Shown here one piece after another: positions 36,501 to 49,700 of a stretch of 64,000 nt of DNA. This stretch comes from Euwallacea fornicatus (lineage: Eukaryota > Arthropoda > Insecta > Coleoptera > Curculionidae): positions 1,116,001-1,180,000 of the forward strand of contig NC_089557.1 in assembly GCF_040115645.1 (NCBI RefSeq), given 5' to 3'. The position numbers and the translations under genes are program-made. Each line of letters begins with the position of its first letter. The stretch's first letter is position 1. The notes beneath the pieces are model-generated. The model was not told the origin of the DNA, did not search any database, and saw only the letters and a program-made list of their open reading frames with translations.

Positions 36501-38124
36501 TCGTTCAGTTTAGTAAAAAAAACGACTCAAATTGGTTGTCTTGAGGAGCAAGATTCTGATACCGTTTCACGTTCCTGAAACGGGGTCGACGAGTGCAGCT
36601 GATGAGCTCACACCTCTGACAAATTCATCGCCAGAGAGAACTTTTTATAAGCAGTTCGGAGTTTTCTCTATTAGCGACTGCTCAGGAGGAAAGTTCAAAC
36701 TGAAATCATGGCAAAACAAATGCATAGACATTCGCCGCCGGAGGCCCCTTTTCCCAGGCAGTAAAGTGGATGCGGGCATCTCAAACACCTCGCGTCGCGG
36801 AACGTTTTGAATTCTTAAGAGCGCTCTAACGAACCGATTATTTTTATAAGATAAAGGTATTTTTCTGGAACGGGGGCCCCGCCATGAATAATTCATGGGG
36901 CTCCGCGTGTGCATGTGGGACGAAAAGATAAGAATCAATTCGCCTTCCTGGGAACCGGTAGGGTGTTTGATGGCACTGCGACTTAAGGCGATTAGGCAAG
37001 GCCGGCATATATTACACGCGTTTCCAGGTTTTTGCCGGTCACTTTTCTGGCAACTATGCGACCGGCAATAAAGATTACGAAGCCAGAAAGCAAACAAAAC
37101 AACTGCCCGGGATTTATTCTGCTCGCAGCAACTCGTAGCGGCACAAAAAGCGCCAACAAGTAGCAGGAAGAATCGCTCGAGAGAGGGACCGGAGAGGCGG
37201 AGGGAGGAGAGGCGATTTACTCAAATTTTCGAGGTGCGACACTTAGAGCACGCCAACGGCCCGGCAGCGCATATCGATGGCTGCCGCCATCCCGCTTCTT
37301 TTTGGCACATTTCTGATTGCTGGAAATCTCTTACAATCCAACTTCGTTTGTTAATTCCTGGACGTAACCTCGACGGGACGGCGTCTACGCGTTTTCCTAG
37401 TTGGCGCCCAAATGCAGAGAAACTCCGGATAAAAACCGGGAAATATGAGGATTTAAAAAGCATTGTGACTGCCATAATGGCGTGGGCTTTGTTTCTCAAG
37501 GGCTGGAAAAACATTTATTATCTCCCTCCTCGTCTCCGCAAAGGGAAACGCTCTTGCGTCTCTTTGAATATTCGAGCTTTGGAATTGATAGGTGCGATTA
37601 GTCGCCCTTAAGGGCCGGTTTAAGTTTCCGAACTATCACTTGCCAACTCGGTCCTTTAATAAGACTGAGGATAAATAAAGTCCCCAGACAAATTCTAAAT
37701 CACCGGAACGCTCTCTAAAGTTTAACGTTCATTGATTGTGCCAAATAGATCTTCTTCAGTGAAAAACCACTGGAAGGAACTTCGAACCACCTTAGAGAGA
37801 ACTAGTTACAAGCGTTTTTCGATAGGCGTCTTTGCGGTCGGCTTCTTTTGCTATCGTCCGTGGCCGAGCTGGTACTCCATAGGGGCGCTACTTAATCCTG
37901 TTAAACTTTTACGTTCACCATTGTCAAGAAATTCCCATGAATTTTTGCAATAAATATGTGTGTTGTGGACCTATCGCCTCGTTCTCTATCACCTAGAGCT
38001 TGCCGATGCGTACGTCAATTGCTGTCAACTTGGCAGCGTTGATGAGCGTTACCTCGTTCCTGGTCGTCAGTCTGGGGTCCCTTTAAAGTTGTTCCAAATA
38101 AAAAGAGGCATTTTCACTACGTTG
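36501..38124. other. Gene-poor stretch between two copies of a dispersed repeat
   Basis: No supported coding exon. Frames at 36645-37097 (minus, 150 codons) and 37234-37611 (plus, 125 codons) overlap others and lack domains. A CTCF-like AGGGGCGCTA is at 37881-37890, and a copy of the word CCATTGTCAAGAA at 37918-37930. Confidence 0.5.
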
Positions 38125-38250
38125 CTTTCCAACTCTTAAGCGCCGATATTCCTGAAACTCATGGAGCCGTAAAAATTAGGTCAAATTAATCGCCTCTAAC
38201 TCTTTTATCTCTTTCCCGTAAATCTTTTATGGTCTGAGATATAGGACGAT
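38125..38250 (+). repeat. Third copy of the GATATCTCG-type repeat
   Basis: GCGCCGATATTCCTGAAAC (38140-38158), AGGTCAAATTAATCGCCTC (about 38178-38196) and GAGATATAGGACG (about 38235-38247) match, in the same order, words of the units at 36.27-36.50 kb. It is diverged but of the same family. Confidence 0.45.
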
Positions 38251-40176
38251 TTAATTTCTATTTTCTCAATTATTTATGAAAAGAATTTGAAAATGTGGGA
38301 TCTTCAAACTGCATTTCGAAGATGGGTTGTCCCTAAATGACGTAGCCATTTACATATGAAATAGCTACTTCAATTTAATCGTCGAACTTTGTAAGCCGGC
38401 ATAAGCGCGGTCATAATGGTATCTTTTTGATTCCGAGACAAGTGTGTTAAGGTTAATTTCACTATGAGTGCCTAAAAACGAGCGAATTTTACTTAATGCG
38501 GTATATGAAAAATTTCATGCGAAAAATTGATTAAAACGTTTCATTCGCCATTGTCAAGAAATGATCTATAGTAAATGAGTCAAATTAAGGTTTTTGCTCT
38601 GTTTGGTCCCAATATGCCTTATAAATCACCGAGGCGATTAACAACTTCTTCTGGCAAAACACACGACCCTATTTAGCATTAAAATCCAGGGCCGGGTAGC
38701 CCTTGACCCCGTCGCCAATCACACACGTTGCCGGATCCACGCGAAATTAGCATTTTGGCGTTTGCGTTTCCACATGCAATGCAGTTGCAGTTCGTTATGG
38801 TAAAACGAAGATTTACATTCGTAACGAGGGCCCCCCTCGACATTAGGGCCGGAGCCCTTTATTATCTACATATACGTGGGTATATATTATCGATTCGATT
38901 CCGGGCCCTTTGGATTTTACGTGATTCTGTAATCAAAGGTTACATAAATTAAAGCTTAGGAATACGAGGACTTTTCCCTTCTTTGGCTACGTAATGGGAA
39001 ACTCAATACATGTGTAATAATATGTATATTACGGGAAATGTATGGGGCAATGTTTTAGGGAATATCGCGGTAATAAATTGCGCCTAGACTCAAATTGTTT
39101 CCCAACTAACAAAGAAAACCGAGACAATCCAATTGTGATGCAAATTTCGAAAATAAGGCTGTTCATACACATGTAACATGAGTGCAGGATTGGCCTTAAG
39201 GTTCACGTGCAGAAAGAACGTTTTATGTCCCGCAGTGCATCGAGTAGATTAGAAATCCACTCGCCGATGAAGGCTATTTTGGGGTTCCCAGTAACACATG
39301 AATATTTAACCGTTGTGTTTTTGAGGTTAATGAAGGCTTAGGACTCCAAGTCGGATTTGAGTGAGGTGAGCAAAGACGGTCCTGCGGCAATCGTCCATAA
39401 AAGACGGAGGCTTATATTCCCTATTTACATGTCTATACGGAGTGCAGCGAAATATATAGTAGAGGGTTGAAAATTCTCCATAAATCTGTCTCGAAGATTA
39501 GAACGTGAATTCTGGAAGTTCAGTTACTGAAAGGCACTTGTTACTGAGTTTGTTGTTCCATTAAAATGCGCAGTAATGATGCATTGCGTAGCAACAAACC
39601 TCGGAAAAGAAAAAATCCCAGGACGAGGCCATTAGACGGCTTTTTGTTTAAGGACGTTCGTATGTCGTCGGAAAACCATCCGTCAAAAGGTTAAAAGTAG
39701 TGGAAGGCAGCCCATCAAAACAACTATGATTAATCATCCCCTTGCAGAAGGGAATAGAGGAAAGCAGAACAAACAACACCGATATGAGTAGTCGAACATA
39801 ACCAACCGCTGTTGCTGCTGATTTATTTATAGGCCTTTAAAAGTTTTATTTTTCCAGGATTTTTCCACAATTCAATGCTCGTGATCACCTTGAAATGCCC
39901 ACATTTTCCTGCATTAAAACTCATTAATTTAAGAAATATGAACTAACAATGACGCGGCTAAAAAGGGCCTCCCGATTCGTGAACGTTAGACCGCATTTTT
40001 CATTTCCTTTAACCCAAATTCCAGCTCTATCTAGCAAATAACCTCCGAATACAAATTACAGAATAAATCCATAATAATGGACATTTAATATTTCTGATGC
40101 ACGTTAGTCTTGCCGGCACGCTACTGACTTCATTACCTCGTCATCATCAGTGTCGCACGTGACAAGGATTTGGACT
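38251..40176. other. Gene-poor stretch
   Basis: No coding exon seen. It contains another copy of CGCCATTGTCAAGAA (38546-38560), also present at 40354-40367 as CGCCATTGTCAAGA. Confidence 0.5.
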
Positions 40177-40660
40177 AATGAAATTAACATAGAAATTTGC
40201 CAGTTGTTGTTCCATTTGTCCCCTCCCTTTGTTTCTCCACTGCTAAAAAATAAATCTTCGGATTCGGTTTCTCTTTCCCGCTGTTGCAGACAGCTCGGCT
40301 GATACCTCGCAGGGGCGTTCCATGATTATGCCAATAAGTCAAATCGTCTCCTTCGCCATTGTCAAGATTTTTTCAAGATTTTTCCATGTTTAATTGTTGC
40401 GTAGAGTCTCGACGTTCTCGCTTATCACCCCAGGACTACTTGGAGGATCGTCATGAAACTTGTACCGTAACTGGGGCTAACTATGAGTTAACCGGCTCTA
40501 GAAGTTTATTGACTTGAGGTGTGCAGGTCAGAAGCTGAAATTTTTCAAATGAAATTGACATAGAAATTTGCCGCTTGCCTCCTCCCTTGACATCTGCAGC
40601 GCCTTGAAAATAGGATCTTCAAATCGGCAATAAACCCTGCGATTTCCTGCTGTTCTTCCT
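40177..40660 (+). repeat. Diverged direct duplication, period about 371 bp
   Basis: A 25-bp word starting AATGAAATT and ending AATTTGCC occurs at 40177-40201 and 40548-40572 with one mismatch. Downstream of each copy CCTCCCTT, an ATCTTC word and a TTTCC-CGCTGTT / TTTCC-TGCTGTT word follow in the same order. The units extend to about 40290 and 40660. Confidence 0.5.
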
Positions 40661-41886
40661 GGCTTTTAAAGTTACAGAAGATGTTCCAACATCAAGGACA
40701 AAGATTCAAGTCTCCCAAATAAGTCCCATTTTGCTCTTCGCTTAATGGAGTCGGCTTTCAAAGAACATCGTGCGTTTTAACCTTTAGTGGGTTATAGTGC
40801 AACACTCAAATTCCTACTAAATGCTACCTCGATGAAATGTTACAAAAATGTCGTGACATTTTTTTATTGGGCTCATCATGCGAAAACAAAAATGGGTCTC
40901 GCGTTAATTAGAGGGTCGACACCAGTTTCGCCCCACATTCGCGCTAATAATAAGTCTATATATGATTCAAGCCAGTGGGAAAAGCGGATAAATTAAACGA
41001 AAACCAGTACGGAAATCTGGACCCTAAAACAAGCGTTTTGATGGGGACACTGTCAGCCCATCTCCTCCCTTGGGGCGCAGACGTTCCGATTACAGAAGAA
41101 ATGATGATAAACTTTCTAAATTTGATTGAACATTGGAGTTAACTCGGTAGATTCGGGCCTCGGGCGTCACTGTCCGTCATTTAATGATAGCCGGTGACGC
41201 TAATGAACTCTCTACAGTTGTGAAATAAATTTGGCATAAATCAGAAGCGCATCTCGTGGGATAAAAAGGGATGAAACAGAAGACAAATGTTTGCGTTTCC
41301 ATGGTTTTGATCGAATATGCCGCATGATCATGACAAGAATGGACTTTAGACACTCTGACCCCTAATTTAACCCTAAAGAGGTGTCCCATTGTATTCCATT
41401 AAAGTTTTACAACAAAGGGCTGAAAGAAGCCCGGTAACCCCGGAATTCGCGATCAGCATAAAACACACACCCCATCGGGGTTCCCGGGCTATGCCCCTCT
41501 CCACCCCTTGATCCCCATCGCCGCCCCCCATTCTTGCTGAATCGTTCGACGCTCTAATTGCGCGATCGTTACAAATGCAATTATCCTGAGCCAACGGGAA
41601 TCCTGTTTTCAAAATAAATACCGCTGAAAATCGGTGCTTAGAGCAACAGTTTTAACGCTCAAGGGGTGAGAGGGTGCTTTTTTTATGTGAAAAAACTATA
41701 TGGAGGCGCTGAAAGCCATTAAGCGGGCTAAAAATGGGACCATTATTTCCGAAAAGTTTCCAGAGGACCCCGGAATCTTATAACTTATAAGTAGTTGGAG
41801 TGTTTTAGACAAGAGGAAAGTTTCCTTCGTGGATTGGATGGGATTTCCGAACTTGCTAACTCGGAATCAATTAAGTTATAACAAGC

Positions 41887-41903
41887 GCCTGAGGGGGCGA
41901 CGC
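41887..41903 (+). promoter_or_regulatory. CTCF-like motif
   Basis: GCCTGAGGGGGCGACGC contains the AGGGGGCG core of the CTCF consensus. It is a sequence match by eye only. Confidence 0.3.
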
Positions 41904-42540
41904 TGCTAGATGTAATGGAAACTTTTATATCTCCATACTTCCCCTATTGCTATGCGTAACGTAAACCCTGGAAGTTACACACGCAACTTAAAGGGTGTGC
42001 ATGCACAACTTGAGATAATACAGATAAGCAGTTTAGTGTGGGAAAGGGGTTGGAATGGATTACGAGGCTCTGTCTTGTGTTTTCGACTAATTCCTGACAT
42101 TTATCAGCGGCAGGAGAGAGTTACCCCTAATTATGGCTCAGATTATGCTATTATAGAACTTTGCTCTAAGGAAAGTTAGCTGGGTAGAATTTTTCCATTA
42201 AAACCAACCTTTAAATCATTAAAAACGCTGAATCGGGCTGAACCCGGAGAAGGATAAAGGCGACCTGCCGTCAGGATTAACATCCAGAAAAAGGACAGAT
42301 ATATGGGACGGCATAAGAAGATAAATGTGCGACAGCTAAGGCCTTATCTGCGGGATAGATTTATGTGGGAGCAAGCGGCATAATTGTGTGCTGTTTATAT
42401 GGTCGGATGCGCACTTTACATGGCTAGTTTATGGACCTCCTCGGGGAGAAAACACCTCGAAGGTGATGGCGCTAATGCCCGCGAACGTGGTGGATTTCCA
42501 TTAATCAGCTGCGAAGCTTCGACGTCACCTGAATTCCGCA

Positions 42541-42559
42541 ATCATCATCATCATCATCA
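42541..42559. repeat. (ATC)6 microsatellite
   Basis: Six ATC units. Ordinary short tandem repeat. Confidence 0.85.
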
Positions 42560-43508
42560 ATCAGTCGTGTGGAACGTAATCAGCGGGCGAGTGACGGAAA
42601 AAGACGCCCCCAAATCCGATAAGTCGCTAACTGTATCAACTGAAAATGATAAATCTCTGATAAATCTCCATGCCGCCATCAGGGGTTTAATATCCTTTGG
42701 GTAATCAATTATCTGTTTATTGTTCCACTAGCGAGGATGTTTAATCTTCGAGAGGCTTATTGTCACATAACTTTCCAATTGTCACATCTGAAATGACAGA
42801 TGGAGCATACCAAAAATCTGGCCGAAATAATTATTTCTGCTCCGATAAAGAAATTACCAGGTGAGTTGATCCACGGCCTAAATGCGAAGTCAAACTGAAT
42901 GTCAAAATCTGTTTCTGACGAATCGCACGCCGGCACCCATACACTGGCATAAGTTAACTGGACCGATGCGATGGTAGAATTCAGCCATTCGAAGAATTTT
43001 ACTATTTTCTATCGTTTATACTGTGACTTAATGAGCGTGAACAACTAGAGAAGAGCCTCGATTTTGTTACTTTCCGCGAAAAAATATGGGTCAAGTTTGG
43101 CTTACCGTGACATCGTTATTCTTAGAGGTACATATTTCAAGTAAAAGCCAAATTGAAGCACTGTTCATCCACTTTAAACCGTTAAAATCGTAAATATGTT
43201 ATTTTGTTCCCTAAAGAATGTTTCCCCGAAGCGAGGTACAAGGGCCTGAGCGAAAAAGTGCGCATTTTTTAACTCCAATTTTAGACCCGGTTGAAGTGGG
43301 TTTTTAGGGCGCAAGCGGTTAAGTTGCAAGCGTTTCCTACATGGCATTTAGACGGTATTTATGGAATTTGAGACAACTTGAGGGATCAAAACAGGAGAGA
43401 AACTCAAAAACAAGACAAAGCGCGCGTCTAAAATATATTGTCATTTAACTAAAGAAAGGAGAACTGTCAAATACTGACACTTTCAAGACAGTTCGCAGGT
43501 GAATTTAG

Positions 43509-43521
43509 CCACTAGAGGGAG
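43509..43521 (+). promoter_or_regulatory. CTCF-like motif
   Basis: CCACTAGAGGGAG agrees with the CCACNAGRGGG half of the CTCF consensus but lacks the final GCGC. Confidence 0.3.
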
Positions 43522-46166
43522 TCAGTTTGTTGGAAATTTAACAACACAATATTTAAATTGGCAGTCGAGGAAGTTTTCATATGGTTCATGCTGTTGGTAG
43601 AGATGGGTTAATTGGATTTAGCGTTTTGAATTCTGGTCGAGCAGGAAGTGTTATACCATAAATAAAAATTTCTTTCATTCCAGATTTCCCTAAACGCTCG
43701 CATTCCCTTAAAAACAAACTCGTATCTCTACTTATTTCATCAATCATATTTTTTTAAAGACGCGATACAAATTCCCTCTTCTCACGCTGTTTTCCCACCC
43801 CGTGACAGAGTAAAAACTGAGGCTCTTCTTATTGAAATTTCTCAGTGGAAACTCAGGGTGTCTTTTTACCTTTTTTTGCGTCGAAAGCGTAAAAATAATC
43901 CTCTAATGAACAGAAAAAGAGATCGAGGCGCTTCGACGGAATGCCAATGAATGTGCGAAAAACCTGGGGGAGCGTTTTATAAAAATGAAACTTCTTCTGA
44001 GCGGAGAGACTGCGTTGAAAAAAAAAATGTCGACCGCAATGAAAATTGAGGGGTTCAGTTTTTCCATGCACCGGAAGTGAATCGAAATAGATTTTGTATA
44101 CAAAATCGGTTCTGGCTGCATTAGTGACACAGGAAACGTTCGCCAATTCCCCGAAAACTGGTCTAAAAGAACTGGAAAACGATTTACAAATAAATACAAT
44201 TTCCTGGCTCGTTCTGGGTCTCCGCGAGTTAAAAGCTAGCCAGTTTTATTAGCAAAGATAAAAGAAAGTAAATACAATAAACACCAATGAAAAACATAAA
44301 CTATTAAACTAATATAAATATTTTGTTTGGCGTTGTTGCAAACCCGGCCTTAATTTCCAATTTATTTGGCCCGTGTCACATAAATCAATTGGTACGGTCG
44401 TGTTTAACCGCCACTAAAAACCCCTAGAATAAATACAATTAAAACGAACTTTAGTAAGATTTTTAGCGACAATAAAAGGTCCGTTTGTAAATATTTTTTA
44501 AAGGCGATTTGTAAATATTTTCGCGTAAACAAACACCAAAGTTTTCCTAGATCGTTCTGCGCCTAAAGAGCGAAAAAATCACGAAGGAAGTCTTCGAAGG
44601 GGGGTTTATTTTTCTTGTCGGGAATATTAAGTCATCCAAAGGCATGTGTGTGCGGTAATAATTCGTTTCTTTGAAATGCTGTTTGATTATTTAAAGTCTT
44701 TGCAGCAGGCGACTGTGTTCCACATTGCGAGAGTTGGGAGAAAACTACTTTAAAGCAACGAAAAAAGCACAAAATGGCCACCAATGGCTCGAACCAAAAC
44801 CGCGTTGCCACGTTGTTTTTTTTTTGACCTGTGCTCGTGTCGCATCTAGATCGCTGTCAGAGGGGAAATGGCATTGCGTTTTCGCCCTGTAAATTCCTAG
44901 CCGTACGGTATGTTAACTTTAACGATGCGTTACGTTCTTGACACTGGAATATTATAGAAGTGTTCAGGAACCGAGTAATTCCTAACGCGCTAAACCGACT
45001 TCTTACGCATTATTCTTATTTAAAACAGTTTGTACAGAAAACAACATTCCAATAATTCCACGCGGAGTGCCGTGGTTACATTTCCATTTTCACGTAAGTA
45101 TGCACACGTAATATCACGTAATCCATTTAGCATCCATGAAATAATTAGAAGTTTTAGTTGCTGTTACCTCGCGCTCGTCTCCAATTTTTTTTTTTTACCC
45201 TTTGACAGTTTTGACACATGCGCCCCGTACGTTGATTGATTGCACATAGACTAATATAATTCCTTATTCTAAAGCCGCATCCAACACGCACAGACGAGCG
45301 CCAGAGGGACACGTCCGGCGTCGCTGTCATATTGCGAGGCAAAAAGTTGGCATAAAATGGCCGCCAGTGGCGAGAATAAGAAGGCGGCATTTTGGGACCT
45401 CATTTGTCTAGTAGTAGTGTGCGAGCGGTGGCCATTTTTCGACCACCCGACCAAAAGCTTCCCACAAAATGATATCATTCTGCCCTATTCACAAATCTCC
45501 GTTTCGCGATAGCTGCACATTGCGCCTCGTAATTTTAGAACGTACGAGGCGAAAGTTATTAAAAGCAATGATATAAAAGTTCAAAGGAACCGCTGCGCTA
45601 AGTTAAATAAACCAACGCGATTGGCTGAAATCTGACTTTTGGAAAAACATCGGCGGCTACGCGGTTATGATTTACGACGTGTAATTGGTTCTGGCCTGAA
45701 GCAATAATCAAAATTAAATATTTTTTTGCGCCGAAATCTGTTTAAAATTTCCCCTGGAAATGCCAATAAAACAAGTTTCCAGATACCTAAAAGTGAGCAC
45801 TGGAAATGTTACTTTGGAGGTGCCATTTCTGCTAATAATGGCGATCGAGCGTCAACCGCAATGACTTAAAAAATTCCCTTCGAACTCCTCAATCTTAATT
45901 CGTTGGAGTTATTATACTGGGAAAGTTATCGGGCAGTAAAGATGAAAATTAACGCCAAAGTTGGGCAATAAAAGCGTTAAATACGGTCGCCGTGCCCACG
46001 AAAAATTACGGTACAATGTTTAATAAATTAATAATAATAATGGCAATAAAATTTTACGTTCGCCAGACCTCCACATTGTGAATTAAGCGGCCCCATAAAA
46101 TTAAAAACCGCTCATTGTGATATTATATACATTGTTTACATGAGGCAGGCAACATGGAGAAAATGT

Positions 46167-46181
46167 GCGAGCGCCCTCTGG
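46167..46181 (-). promoter_or_regulatory. CTCF-like motif
   Basis: The minus strand reads CCAGAGGGCGCTCGC, a good match to CCANNAGRGGGCGCT. It lies about 530 bp from a second minus-oriented motif at 46694-46712. Confidence 0.4.
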
Positions 46182-46693
46182 GGGGCGAAGCCCTTGCAAT
46201 TGCTCAACGCAATCGCGGTCGCTTACGTAGGGCAAGGACAAAAAAATAAAGGTACAAACTGGGACACGTGCACTCCCTTTACGTGTCCCTATGAATTTTC
46301 CCAAGCAATTCGCACCCTTAACGGGCCCGTTTGAAGAACACTTTGCCATCAGGAAGATGAGTCGGCAAAAACGCTTTCATCTCACTCTTTCCCCCTCGCC
46401 CTCCCGAACTAATCAATTTTCAAACGATAAAAGCAACTTAAAAGCAAATGTGCGGCGGCGAATTATTTTTAATACGCTTCGCGAAGATGCTTTTAGAGCC
46501 AGTGGTGGGGCGGTGGCGGCGAGGGGGGGGGGCAGGGTGCTGGATGGTAGTCGACTGGCAAAAATCTGAATTGCAAACAAGCCCTTAATTAAAAAATATT
46601 AAACGACGCAAATTAATAAAAACCTCACCCACCGCACTGCTCAGTTAATTCGGGAAACAAATCGCGTAATGAAGTAACTTGAATCGAAACAGC

Positions 46694-46712
46694 GGTGGCG
46701 CCCTCTAGAGCC
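46694..46712 (-). promoter_or_regulatory. CTCF-like motif
   Basis: The minus strand reads GGCTCTAGAGGGCGCCACC, matching the TAGAGGGCGC core. Together with the neighbouring motif at 46.17 kb it forms a pair opposed to the plus-oriented motifs at 41.9 and 43.5 kb. Confidence 0.4.
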
Positions 46713-49700
46713 CGCTTTATGTTTAATTTTAATTGCAAAAGTCTCTCGTTATTTCTTTAATGAAGTTGACACAAATCCGCGGCACTCGTAGGTAGAGTTT
46801 TTCTACCGTTTAATTAAATTTGAATTTGTTCTCTGCTAATTGGTGCATCTGCAAGGATAATTCGCAGTACAATAAAAATACGGGTCACGTAACGCGGTTA
46901 TGTCAGATGAGGCAAGAAGGCAATGCAATAATATAATGACAGGTGTCAGTGGCGCGAAAAAAAAAACAAATAAGCGGCGCACTTAGGAATTTTACAGTTT
47001 TCAACCATAGGCGGGTCATGGTAAATTCACAAATTGCCAGATATTGCTGATGTAAGTATTGCGTATGATTAATCGAATGGAAACAATGGCATTGATGATA
47101 CACACAGAAAAGCATTTCATAATAAGTTTCGAAACATTTTGACTAGCGAGGTAGCACCATTACGCCAATGCACTTCGGCGTGAATGATCTTAATAGCTGC
47201 GTACAATTGTTCTAATTTTTCCCTTAATTTGCTGGGTAACACTGTCTTAGATGAGACGCATTAAGAGGTAGAGCACAGTTGATTTATAACCTCCTTCAAG
47301 AACTAGGAATATTAGCCACCTCGAGCTGGCAAAATAGAACAGGACGCCCCTTCGGGCTGTATGTAGAAAGCTCATTACGTAAGTCAATCACGTGACGTAT
47401 TTTGGCTCCACCCCAAAGATGGGCAAAAAACCGCAAGTTTCGGGAAGGAATGTTTAAAAATTGCGCTGATGCCGAGTTTCATTCAACCTGACAAGTTGAT
47501 CACCGACGATTACTCGCGAGACCTCCAAATTCGCTATTGCAAGCAAAACCTCCCGATAATCGCTTAAAATTCATTATCATTCCACAGGCTTAACATTTAC
47601 TTTAAAACTTTTGTTGATAATTCCCTTCGCATTTGACATACCGTGTGGGTCTCTTAGATGCCTCACGATCTGGCAACAACGGTTAGATTTGACGTTTCGC
47701 CGAGTAGCCGCCATTTTATTGGACATTTTCTCGGGTTCTCAGTATTTTCCGTACGAAAATTGTATTTCCCGTGGATGCGGAAAGCGAAAGTGCGCCACAC
47801 AGAGGCACCAAAAACGCGTAATTTCAAACAAACACTAGAAATTTCCATTTTGAACAATTCTTGCCTAGCAGCGTCAATAGAACAAACAACAGTGCCGTAA
47901 GATTTTGTTCTGGCTTCGGCTAAATCGCATTACCAAGAACACGCAAGCAAGAACGATTCCGTTAGCTCGTTAGAAGCTCCTCGGGGACCCCGCGGGGCTT
48001 TATCAGACCCTTCGGGTGGCTGTCTCTGCGAATTTCAGCTCGAATCTTAACGGGGCATGTTTGGACACGCACGTCACGCATACGTGACCGGAACGCCGAT
48101 TCCGGCCATCAGGTACGTTCTTGTACTCGCATATTTTTATATTCGCATATCTCTCGCCGTAATTTAGCGATCCGGATTGAAATTCATCATTGCTGGCGCG
48201 GCAGTTTTTCTTGCAGATATGCAATGGGTCGGCATTTAGAGCTGATTCCGAGAGTACGGAAAGCTGACTCGAATAAAATCGCTCATTTTGCCTCGCCACC
48301 AGCGTTGTTTGCTCGTTTTTGCGCCCCTAAAGTACAGGGGCGCAGTCGCCCAGGCGGATTTAAATTCCCGGCGGGGGGCATGATTTCTTGGTGAGTTGAA
48401 ACTGGAAAATCTACTTTTTCGAGCCACCATCCAGGGACTCGAATTGCAGGGTAAGTGACAGCAATTCACGGCAATGGGGATTTTTGGGAAAATAGTTCCC
48501 GCCGTCCATGTCCGTTAGATCAATATTATACCCTTCCTAAGTTGGCATTTTACTTGTTGCAACGCTAAAACGTTTCAGGGCACACTTCACGAGTTTTATT
48601 TTTACGCTGGCACTTTGGCCAACAACACAAAACGCTGAAAACTTATTTCGTTACTCCTGGAAAGGACGGAGGAAGGAAACGTGCTTCAGGCTCGAAATTC
48701 ACAATAAAACCGCCGTCTATGGGGCCCCACGGAACTGAAATTTCGCAAAAAAAATCGCTGAGGGCTCGTACGTCCCAGGGCCATGGCCAGGAACGAAAAC
48801 CTTCATTTAAAAGTGCGCATCGGAGGCTCATTAGGTCCCGAAGATTTCAGCTTATGGCTTGACTAAGCCGAGCAATTCCGCTAATCCTAATAAACTCTCA
48901 TGCAAATAAACCTCCGACATTTACAAATTTCGCTCCCCCGACAGTCATAAAATCAGCCCTCGATCATTAAATACACACGGAGGCCTTATCGTAAGCAGGT
49001 GTACAGGTGGTTGGTACAAAGGGCGCGCATTTTTACGTGTTCATTTTAAAAATCACGCGAGATTCCAATGTCGACACGAAAGCGCTTGTTGAATGCACCC
49101 CCGAGAGAGACCCTTAGGGGATGGTTTTAATATGGGGTTATCGTACCAGCTAGTTGCGAACTTCTCGAAGTTCCAGTGGGGATTTGCCGAGGGAAAATTG
49201 GCAAAATTTGCGTCGAACTTTGGGAAAAATGCCCGGATGAAAGATGCATAAAGTATTCAGTTTTCGGTGGCAGCGCGGCCTCTTTGCGAAAATGTAAAAT
49301 TCCAAAATGGTGCCCGCGAAAAAGGGCAATGTTGCTGATGGTTGGCAAAAATCGAAACGTCGGATTTCAAATATGACACCGCCGAGTTGGGGGAGAGGAA
49401 GCGTCGCCACAATGAACTGTCAATGATTTTGAAATATGGCGCCAAATGAGCTCAGCAGAAAATTGAAAAGTTTTTCCAAACTTTCAGTTTTTTCCCACAA
49501 TAACGCATCTTCCGGCAGTGCAGTGGTGCGGTTAATCGAGAAATTTGACGCGCTCGGGTCAGTTCAAACCCACAATGGTCAGTCACGAGGAGGCAATTTA
49601 TCGGATATTGCGTTCTATCAATTACCTCCATGTCTGTACTCTTCATTACAATAAAAGCCTCCGAACTCTTCAAATAAACATTGTTTTTTTTTCATTTTTT

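Noticed and set aside
36645..37097. 150-codon minus-strand frame
   Set aside because: Low-information composition, no domain, overlaps plus-strand frames and lies next to a non-coding repeat.
42792..42862. ATG frame ending in CCAG|GTGAGT as a possible first exon
   Set aside because: Short, no recognisable peptide, and no matching acceptor exon found.
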